From: Deltaproteobacteria bacterium
Lineage (GTDB): Bacteria; Bdellovibrionota_C; UBA2361; OMII01
NCBI GenBank assembly: GCA_023262305.1
Contig: JALRCK010000069.1
Span: 1-9,009, forward strand
Direction of reading: 5' to 3'
Length of the DNA: 9,009 nucleotides
Positions 1-4,988 of this stretch are shown one piece after another; the first letter of the stretch is position 1; every line of letters begins with the position of its first letter. The notes beneath the pieces are model-generated. The model was not told where the DNA came from. It searched no databases and saw nothing but the letters and a program-made list of their open reading frames with translations. Position numbers and translations under genes: made by a program.

Positions 1-230
1 GGATTCCGCAAGGGAAATCGCTAGGTAACTTAGTGTAATCGGGCACTTAGCGGCTGTTGTCACAGACGTTCTCGAACCCACATAAGGTAAGATGCATCGA
101 TTTCGGTGATGGATTATGCGGACCAGCTTACAACGCTGCTTGTGCGGGTGAAAAATCGTTAGGGGCTTACGGTGCGTTAGCTTGACACTTCGACCCGTAG
201 CATTTACCTTCCCTCTCTCGCAGCGGAGAC
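1..230. other. Non-coding leader upstream of the tRNA pair
   Basis: I see no gene here. There is no recognisable 16S rRNA 3' end (no anti-Shine-Dalgarno CCTCC tail), although one could lie just beyond the left edge. Only very short open stretches occur, for example 17 codons from the ATG at 109, with no family resemblance. The right part carries a candidate promoter, annotated separately. The stretch could be a 16S-tRNA spacer or the leader of an independent tRNA operon. Confidence 0.5.
182..210 (+). promoter_or_regulatory. Candidate sigma-70 promoter for the tRNA pair
   Basis: A perfect -35 hexamer TTGACA lies at 182-187. With a 17-nt spacer the -10 position (205-210) reads TACCTT, matching TATAAT at only three of six bases. 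Transcription would start near 217, a few bases before tRNA-Ile at 231. A strong -35 with a poor -10 is weak evidence, but the position suits an independently transcribed tRNA operon. Confidence 0.3.
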
Positions 231-307
231 GGGCCTGTAGCTCAGCTGGTTAGAGTACACGCCTGATAAGCGTGAGGTCGGTAGTTCGAGTCTACCCAGG
301 CCCACCA
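231..307 (+). tRNA. tRNA-Ile (anticodon GAT)
   Basis: This is a complete cloverleaf. Acceptor strand GGGCCTG (231-237) pairs fully with CAGGCCC (297-303), followed by discriminator A304 and an encoded CCA (305-307). The D stem GCTC/GAGT (240-243/253-256) has one G-U pair. The anticodon stem CACGC/GCGTG (258-262/270-274) encloses loop CTGATAA, with GAT at 265-267. The T stem GGTAG/CTACC (280-284/292-296) encloses loop TTCGAGT. It would decode AUC and AUU. It lies 86 nt before tRNA-Ala(UGC), the order usually seen inside 16S-23S spacers. Confidence 0.97.
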
Positions 308-393
308 AATCCTCCAAACACCTCAAATACCTGGGGTGAAGGGATGGACTTTGTTGTTCAGTCTCCTTACTATGCTGCGCACCAAGCAAACGT

Positions 394-469
394 GGGCCAG
401 TAGCTCAGTTGGTAGAGCATCAGCCTTGCAAGCTGGGGGTCCAGAGTTCGAATCTCTGCTGGTCCACCA
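394..469 (+). tRNA. tRNA-Ala (anticodon TGC)
   Basis: This is a complete cloverleaf. Acceptor GGGCCAG (394-400) pairs with CTGGTCC (459-465) with one G-U pair, followed by discriminator A466 and an encoded CCA (467-469). The D stem is GCTC/GAGC (403-406/415-418). The anticodon stem TCAGC/GCTGG (420-424/432-436) encloses loop CTTGCAA, with TGC at 427-429. The T stem CAGAG/CTCTG encloses loop TTCGAAT. The flanks AAACGT (388-393) and ACGTTT (471-476) are complementary, so the precursor could form a helix beyond the acceptor stem. A run of six T (474-479) follows directly. No 23S rRNA follows. Confidence 0.97.
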
Positions 470-499
470 CACGTTTTTTCCCGCTCGGCGCTTGGGCCC

Positions 500-517
500 A
501 GGGGGCTGCTGCCCCCT
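500..517 (+). terminator. GC-rich hairpin after the tRNA pair
   Basis: AGGGGGC (500-506) and GCCCCCT (511-517) form a perfect 7-bp stem around the tetraloop TGCT. It lies 31 nt beyond tRNA-Ala and could end the tRNA transcript. It lacks a trailing T tract, since the T6 run precedes it at 474-479, so it is not a canonical intrinsic terminator. It may instead protect a 3' end. Confidence 0.3.
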
Positions 518-653
518 CTCGCTGCTAATCGCGGCTTCACCCCTGCCGGGGTCGCACTGCCGGAGGCGCGAATCACAGCTGGGTCCGGAAGTTACTGCAA
601 ATTGAAATTGAATCACTAAACGGGCGTATCGGATCCTCATTCGCCGCACCTGC

Positions 654-677
654 CCCGGAGGACAGGGGCCCTCCGGG
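654..677 (+). other. Perfect 8-bp inverted repeat
   Basis: CCCGGAGG (654-661) and CCTCCGGG (670-677) are exact reverse complements separated by 8 nt. A competing smaller stem, GCCCC (652-656) with GGGGC (665-669), is mutually exclusive with it. No T tract follows. It could be a terminator-like or protein-binding element, but the function is unknown. Confidence 0.35.
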
Positions 678-813
678 TGAAAGGGGCCGCCAAGTATCAA
701 TGCCTTATCCCGACATTGCCAATCTTCGGGACGTAATAACTCAAGTTTATCGGTGACCGTGCCGTCCCTCCTTATCTTACAGCTCTGGCAAACGGAGCTC
801 TTGGGAAAAAATC

Positions 814-820
814 AGGAGGA
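814..820 (+). promoter_or_regulatory. Ribosome binding site for the small lipoprotein
   Basis: AGGAGGA ends 4 nt before the ATG at 825. It is the strongest Shine-Dalgarno match in the window. It fixes the start at 825 rather than at the upstream in-frame GTG at 753, which has no such site. Confidence 0.8.
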
Positions 821-824
821 CACA

Positions 825-1094
825 ATGAAATTCCGCAGAGTCACTTTGACACTTCTTTTTGTAACGAGTTTGGTTTCCTTGTCTGGGTGTGCCGCGAACC
901 TACCTCGTGTTTCGTCTGGTTTGATCGGGTGTCCAGAGAAAGAGATTACGGTCTCCGATGACGACTCAGACTTCATGGGTGGCAGGACGTGGACAGCGAC
1001 ATGTCGCGGACGTCGATACTTTTGCAACGTAACCAAAGTTTCCCAAACGAGCTCAACGTTGGCTTGTACTCCTGAAGCTCCGCCAGCTCAATAA
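825..1094 (+). CDS. Small putative lipoprotein of unknown function
   Basis: The gene encodes 89 residues. The first 22 form a lipoprotein signal: a charged start (MKFRR), a hydrophobic core, and the lipobox L19-S20-G21-C22. The product is therefore expected to be lipidated on Cys22 and membrane-anchored. The mature part is only about 67 residues. It has three further cysteines (C36, C59, C67 by my count), an acidic DDDSD stretch, a central Trp/Arg-containing section and a Pro-rich tail. I recognise no family. The start is set by the AGGAGGA ribosome binding site, and the upstream in-frame GTG at 753 would place the signal peptide internally. It converges on the FeoA-like gene across a hairpin. 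The call as a gene rests on the coupled signal peptide and ribosome binding site. Confidence 0.8.
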   Translation: MKFRRVTLTLLFVTSLVSLSGCAANLPRVSSGLIGCPEKEITVSDDDSDFMGGRTWTATCRGRRYFCNVTKVSQTSSTLACTPEAPPAQ

Positions 1095-1115
1095 GCACGA
1101 ACGTGGGTGAGTGCC

Positions 1116-1156
1116 GACGGATGACCCGACGGAGCACAGCGAAGTCGGGTCTCGTC
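1116..1156. terminator. Hairpin between convergent genes
   Basis: GACCCGAC (1123-1130) pairs perfectly with GTCGGGTC (1144-1151). Across a small internal loop, GACG (1116-1119) pairs with CGTC (1153-1156). The structure sits between two convergent stop codons (1094 on +, 1174 on -), as expected of a bidirectional terminator. Neither side has a clear T tract, so Rho-dependent or factor-assisted termination is as likely as intrinsic termination. Confidence 0.45.
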
Positions 1157-1173
1157 AGAACGGATAGGTACCT

Positions 1174-1446
1174 CTACTGAAAATACGAGACGTTCACATT
1201 TGCAAGATATTTGCGTGAAATAGCTACGCGCGCATCGTTCAGAGAGACCAGAGATGGGTCTCCTGAGATCAGGACCTTCACGTGGGCTCCGCGGAAGAAC
1301 CCGAGCTCGGCGCATCGTTGCTGTTCGGGTGTGTCGAGAAGATTGACCACAATCGCATCGATCCCTACCGGGAGATCCGCGAGAGATGACTGCTGTGGTT
1401 GTTGTGGTTGCTGAAGGGATGAGGGGGGAATGTGGATGTCTCTCAT
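1174..1446 (-). CDS. FeoA-domain (SH3-like) small protein
   Basis: The 90-residue product resembles the FeoA/DtxR-C-terminal SH3-like family. The domain runs from about residue 22 to 86. It includes the LADLPVG opening, the conserved AELGFFRGAHVKVL segment in the middle, and a DPSLVSLNDARVAI strand pair near the end. In the family, FeoA assists the FeoB ferrous iron transporter or the domain binds metal and peptides in regulators. No feoB is visible here, so iron transport is not implied. A Gln/Pro-rich stretch (residues 12-19) precedes the domain. I chose the ATG at 1446. A TTG at 1458 in the same frame would add four residues and start 1 nt after the permease stop. Neither has a good Shine-Dalgarno, which suggests translational coupling to the permease. 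It is the last gene of the block. Confidence 0.75.
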   Translation of the reverse strand: MRDIHIPPSSLQQPQQPQQSSLADLPVGIDAIVVNLLDTPEQQRCAELGFFRGAHVKVLISGDPSLVSLNDARVAISRKYLANVNVSYFQ

Positions 1447-1459
1447 GTTTCGATTCAAT

Positions 1460-2431
1460 CTAGGAGGTCGCAGTCATGCGACGCGTAGCTTTTCGCACGA
1501 TCTCTTCGGTGCCGACGCCCAGTAGGATTACACCGCCGATTATCGCAAACTCAAGCTGCGTTGGGATATCAACAAGTACGATCGCGTTGCGAAGCACCTG
1601 CATTAACGCCGCGCCGATAATAACGCCGCTTATGCTCACCTCGCCCCCTCGCAGGCTGCACCCTCCGAGCACAGCGGCAGCGATGGCATAGAGCTCATAA
1701 AAGTTCCCAAAATCGGAGGGCTGGGCCGAGTTGACGTCGAGAATGAAGAGCATGCCACTCACTCCCGCCAACACAGCGCAGAGCACATACGCGACTACTT
1801 TGATTGAGTCAGTGTTAATCCCACTGTATCGGGCAGCAACCTCGTTTCTTCCGAGGGCGCGGAGGTAGAGCCCAAATCGCATCCGATTGAGAGCGAATGA
1901 GGCTATCAATGCTGCGCTCAGAGCGATAAAGACGACGCTGGGGATCCCGATCGGAGACAATCCCCCTAACGTAATCTTGGTTAAAGCAACAGAGCGAAGG
2001 CCTTCAAACTCAAGTCCAAACCCTTGAGTTTGATCGCCGGTGAGTCCGCGGGTAACTCCGCGATAGAGGAGGAGGCCGCAGAGCGTGACGATAAACGGCT
2101 GTAGCTTTAATTTTGTGATGAGCAGCCCGTGAAATGCGCCGAGGAGGCCCGCTACCGCGAGCAGAAACACCGTCGCGGTTGGCCAGGCCCATCCGTTAGT
2201 TGTGGTAAGCCACGGAAGGAGGGTGCCAACGAGGCACACCATCGAGCCGATAGAGAGATCGATGCCACCGCTCGTTATGACGAATGCAGCCCCGATACTG
2301 ATGAGGGAGAAGAGGGCGGTGCGACGAAGGAGGTTCTCGATATTCACCGCGGCGAAGAAGCGGTCGTTGATGCAGTATGTGACGATGCACGCTGCTATCA
2401 GGAGAAGGAGGAGTCCTAGGTTCTTCTTCAT
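1460..2431 (-). CDS. Sugar ABC transporter permease, RbsC family
   Basis: This inner-membrane permease is of the CUT2 (ribose/xylose/galactose-type) branch, pairing with the double-ATPase and the binding protein encoded just upstream. The 323-residue length is normal for RbsC. Hydrophobic segments run through nearly the whole chain. Family hallmarks are GGIDLSIGS at 55-63, the cytoplasmic coupling segment ALGRNEVAARYSGI at 192-205, and the GGCSLRGG motif at 256-263. The N-terminus is short and hydrophobic after MKKN. Its ATG overlaps the ATPase stop in an ATGA junction, showing tight operon organisation. The substrate cannot be read from the sequence because no rbsK, rbsD, xylose or galactose genes are nearby. 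Confidence 0.93.
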   Translation of the reverse strand: MKKNLGLLLLLIAACIVTYCINDRFFAAVNIENLLRRTALFSLISIGAAFVITSGGIDLSIGSMVCLVGTLLPWLTTTNGWAWPTATVFLLAVAGLLGAFHGLLITKLKLQPFIVTLCGLLLYRGVTRGLTGDQTQGFGLEFEGLRSVALTKITLGGLSPIGIPSVVFIALSAALIASFALNRMRFGLYLRALGRNEVAARYSGINTDSIKVVAYVLCAVLAGVSGMLFILDVNSAQPSDFGNFYELYAIAAAVLGGCSLRGGEVSISGVIIGAALMQVLRNAIVLVDIPTQLEFAIIGGVILLGVGTEEIVRKATRRMTATS

Positions 2432-3924
2432 GCTGCTACCTTTTGATGAGACGAAGCGAGGGTCATAATTGCGTGTTCAGAGAGGGATTGTCGGGGAATC
2501 TCCCCCGTAACCTCACCGTCACTCATGACGAGAGCTCTGTCTGATATGCCGATAATCTCCTCAAGCTCGCTCGATACGAAGAGGATCGCCATCCCTTGCT
2601 CCGCGAGCTGAAAGAGGAGGGCGTAGATCTCGCGTCGTGCTCCTACGTCGACGCCCCGGGTGGGTTCATCGAGCAGGAGGACTGCGGGCTTGGCGGCCAG
2701 GCACCTTCCGAGGACCACCTTCTGCTGGTTCCCTCCGGAGAGGCTCTTCGAGAGCTGTTCCCCAGAGACGCAACGAATGTGGAGCGACTCTATAAAGTGG
2801 TCGCTCACCTTTCGTTCGTTGCTGCTGTCCCGAAGGCTCCAAGGGCTCTGTTGTTCACGGTCGGACAGGATAATGTTCTCGCGGATCGAGCTTTCGAGGA
2901 TAACTCCTTGGTCTTTGCGACTCTCGGGAACGAGCGCGAGCTTGTTATCCCACGCATCCTTGGGGGATGTGATCGATATGGGATTTCCGTTGATAAGGAG
3001 CTCTCCAGAGAGGTGAGGGATGAGACCAAAGATACTCTCAAGGAGCTCGCTTCTGCCCGAGCCGACGAGGCCCGCTATGCCGACGATCTCGCCGGCTCTC
3101 ACTGTGAATGAGGTTGGCGCATGCCGATCGGTTGCCCGAAAATCTTCGACTCTGAGCGCCTCTGATCCGAGAGGACGGGGCTTGTATCCGTAGATATCTG
3201 ACAACTCTCTTCCCACGATCATGCGTATGAGGCTCTCTCGGTGTATGTGCGGAGATGCTGCCTCTCCGGAGTTTCGACCGTCTCGAAGAGCAACGATTCG
3301 GTCTGATATCTCCTGCACCTCAGGGAGGCGATGTGAAACGTAGAGGATCGCGACCCCCTGACTTTTAAGCATCTTGATGATCTGCAGGAGGAGCTTGGCG
3401 TCCTCATCGCTCAAGCTTGAGGTTGGCTCGTCAAAGATGAGGATGCGGGTGTCGAATGAGAGCGCCCGAGCGATCTCCACCATCTGACGTTGTGCTGTTG
3501 AGAGGGTCGAGACGAGGCGGTGGGGATCAAGTGGAAGAGCGAGGCGCGACAGTCCCTCGCGGGTGATCTCCTCCATGCGCCCTCGATCGAGCATGCCGTA
3601 GCGAACAGGTTCGTGACCCAAGAGGAAGTTCTCGGCGATAGAGAGGTTCTCAGCGAGGTTGAGCTCTTGATGCACGATGCCTATCTGTGCGGCGAGTGCC
3701 TCGCGGGGATGGCTAAACGTTTTAAGCTCGCCGTTGAGAGTTATCGTTCCTCGGTCAGGCTGCACGATTCCGCACAGAATTTTAGCGAGGGTGCTCTTCC
3801 CGGCACCATTCTCTCCGATGAGCGACACAACTTCTCCCCTCTCAAGAGTAAGGGATACGTCCGACAGCACTGTGTTGCCACCGAACGATTTGCAGACCCC
3901 GTGTGCCTCAAGGAGCTTCGTCAT
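2428..3924 (-). CDS. Sugar ABC transporter ATP-binding protein, RbsA family
   Basis: This 498-residue protein has two fused ATPase domains, the standard arrangement for CUT2 sugar importers. Domain 1 has Walker A GENGAGKST (37-45), a signature beginning STAQRQ (142-147) and Walker B ILIFDEP (161-167). Domain 2 has the degenerate Walker A GLVGSGRSE (285-293), in which Arg291 replaces the lysine, a normal trait of RbsA, XylG and MglA. Its signature LSGGNQQ (395-401) and Walker B VLLLDEP (415-421) are intact. The protein would power import through the permease encoded downstream. The gene overlaps its neighbours by 4 nt on both sides (ATGA junctions at 2428-2431 and 3921-3924). The N-terminal start at MTKLLEAHGVCKSFGG matches the family. 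Substrate is undetermined. Confidence 0.95.
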   Translation of the reverse strand: MTKLLEAHGVCKSFGGNTVLSDVSLTLERGEVVSLIGENGAGKSTLAKILCGIVQPDRGTITLNGELKTFSHPREALAAQIGIVHQELNLAENLSIAENFLLGHEPVRYGMLDRGRMEEITREGLSRLALPLDPHRLVSTLSTAQRQMVEIARALSFDTRILIFDEPTSSLSDEDAKLLLQIIKMLKSQGVAILYVSHRLPEVQEISDRIVALRDGRNSGEAASPHIHRESLIRMIVGRELSDIYGYKPRPLGSEALRVEDFRATDRHAPTSFTVRAGEIVGIAGLVGSGRSELLESIFGLIPHLSGELLINGNPISITSPKDAWDNKLALVPESRKDQGVILESSIRENIILSDREQQSPWSLRDSSNERKVSDHFIESLHIRCVSGEQLSKSLSGGNQQKVVLGRCLAAKPAVLLLDEPTRGVDVGARREIYALLFQLAEQGMAILFVSSELEEIIGISDRALVMSDGEVTGEIPRQSLSEHAIMTLASSHQKVAA

Positions 3925-4934
3925 TCTTTGCCGATCTTCTTTTTAAGGTCTGTCCAGAACTCATCGATGTTTGAGCGATCAACGCGCCGAGCGGGGATGT
4001 CGATGAATTTGTCAGCGGGAATGGCTGATGGGTTTCCGTTGACGATGTCTTTCAGGAGCTTAATTGACTGGAAGCCGTACTCGTATGGGTTTTGAACGAT
4101 CGTGCCGGAGACTGAGCCATCCTTGATTCCTTGAAGGGTTTCATCCGCCTCGTCAAAAGAGAAGATCTTAATGGTGCCAAGTTTCTGCGTTTGCTTGAGT
4201 GCCTCTAGACACAGTGGAGCGTTGTACGCGAAGAGTCCAACAACACCTGAGAGATCTGGATACCGAAGCACGGCATCTTCGCAGTTCGCCTTTGCTTTGA
4301 CTCGATCGAATTGGTCCGTGAGCGTTACCACGAAGGTATACTTTCCGTCCGATATCTCCGACCCCGGGGGATCATATCGGGTGGCGTCAAAGGATCTCCC
4401 CAGGACCTCATCGATCGTGCCTTGTCGTCGTTTGCGAGCGTTGTCTTGCTCAACCCTGCCGACGAAGAGAGCGAGTTTCCCACCCTCAGGAAGGGTGTCT
4501 TTAATCAGTGCGCCGAGCATGCGGCCGGCTTTGTAGTTGTCCATCCCGACGTAGGCGAGGCGGTTCGTTGTTGGTGCGTCGGAGTCTTGAGTGATGAGCT
4601 TGGTTTTCTGAGTCGTGTCGTTGATAAACGATGCCTGATTAGTAGCGTCTATGACGCTGATGGCTATACCATCGACGCCTCGCGTAATCAGGTCCTCAAC
4701 AATTCGCTTCTGGTCGACGAGACCTTCGGCTGGCATGTGCACCGAGACGTTCACTCCAAGTTGCTTGCCCGCTGCCTCTGCGCCGTACTTTGCGATGGTC
4801 CAGAAAGAGGCTACGCCGTTTGTGATGAAGGCGAGTCGGGGGCCGGATGAACTGTTCTTTTGGCAGCCGAGGAGCGGAAGTGTCACGCCCACAACGAGGG
4901 CACTCATGACTACGAGAAGGTTTCGTCTTTTCAT
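3921..4934 (-). CDS. Sugar-binding lipoprotein of the ABC importer
   Basis: This 337-residue periplasmic-binding-protein-like protein is of the RbsB type (Peripla_BP_4 family). It has an N-terminal lipoprotein signal with a Lys/Arg start, a hydrophobic core, and the lipobox L21-L22-G23-C24. The protein is therefore tethered, whereas E. coli RbsB is soluble. The fold begins at about residue 33 (LAFITNG). Typical family segments follow: GVDGIAISVIDATN (87-99), TQDSDAP (115-121, a region that often contacts sugar), YVGMDNYKAGRMLG (128-141) and a late IVQNPYEYG. It captures the substrate for the permease and ATPase encoded downstream. The ligand is unknown; I recall similar lipidated proteins from Planctomycetes, which is memory rather than a search. 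The ATG at 4934 has no clear Shine-Dalgarno, but it is the only start that gives a complete signal peptide. Confidence 0.92.
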   Translation of the reverse strand: MKRRNLLVVMSALVVGVTLPLLGCQKNSSSGPRLAFITNGVASFWTIAKYGAEAAGKQLGVNVSVHMPAEGLVDQKRIVEDLITRGVDGIAISVIDATNQASFINDTTQKTKLITQDSDAPTTNRLAYVGMDNYKAGRMLGALIKDTLPEGGKLALFVGRVEQDNARKRRQGTIDEVLGRSFDATRYDPPGSEISDGKYTFVVTLTDQFDRVKAKANCEDAVLRYPDLSGVVGLFAYNAPLCLEALKQTQKLGTIKIFSFDEADETLQGIKDGSVSGTIVQNPYEYGFQSIKLLKDIVNGNPSAIPADKFIDIPARRVDRSNIDEFWTDLKKKIGKE

Positions 4935-4940
4935 GCCCGG

Positions 4941-4970
4941 AATATGACCACATTCAGCACGAAAAGTCAG
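4941..4970 (-). promoter_or_regulatory. Weak candidate promoter for the sugar importer
   Basis: On the - strand, CTGACT (4970-4965) and CATATT (4946-4941) are separated by 18 nt and match the -35 and -10 consensus at four of six bases each. Initiation would fall almost at the ATG (4934), implying a very short leader. The 54-nt gap has no terminator hairpin, so read-through from the protease gene is a simple alternative. Confidence 0.2.
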
Positions 4971-4988
4971 CTAGGTTATTCCCTGGTA

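Larger units (their letters stand above)
470..824. other. Intergenic region with hairpins, where a 23S gene would be expected
   Basis: This 355-nt stretch lies between tRNA-Ala and the lipoprotein gene and shows no protein or RNA gene. In a normal rRNA operon the 23S gene would begin hereabouts, but its conserved 5' end is absent. It contains a T6 tract at 474-479, GC-rich hairpins at 500-517 and 654-677, and the ribosome binding site of the next gene. I could not find a convincing promoter for the lipoprotein gene. TTGCCA at 716-721 is a good -35 match but has no suitably spaced -10. Confidence 0.6.

Noticed and set aside
323..700. Open frames running through the tRNA genes on both strands
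   Set aside because: They cross intact tRNA cloverleaves and GC-rich hairpins and show no protein features.
470..824. Hidden 23S or 5S rRNA fragment
   Set aside because: I looked for the conserved 23S 5' start and typical 5S sections and saw none. A covariance-model scan would settle it.
2596..3111. 171-codon + strand frame inside the ATPase gene
   Set aside because: It is antisense to conserved RbsA motifs and has no family resemblance, so it is a shadow of the ATPase gene.
3921..4934. Naming the importer genes rbsB, rbsA and rbsC
   Set aside because: Family membership is clear, but ribose specificity is not supported: no ribose kinase or pyranase is nearby and ligand residues cannot be judged. 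Symbols were left blank.
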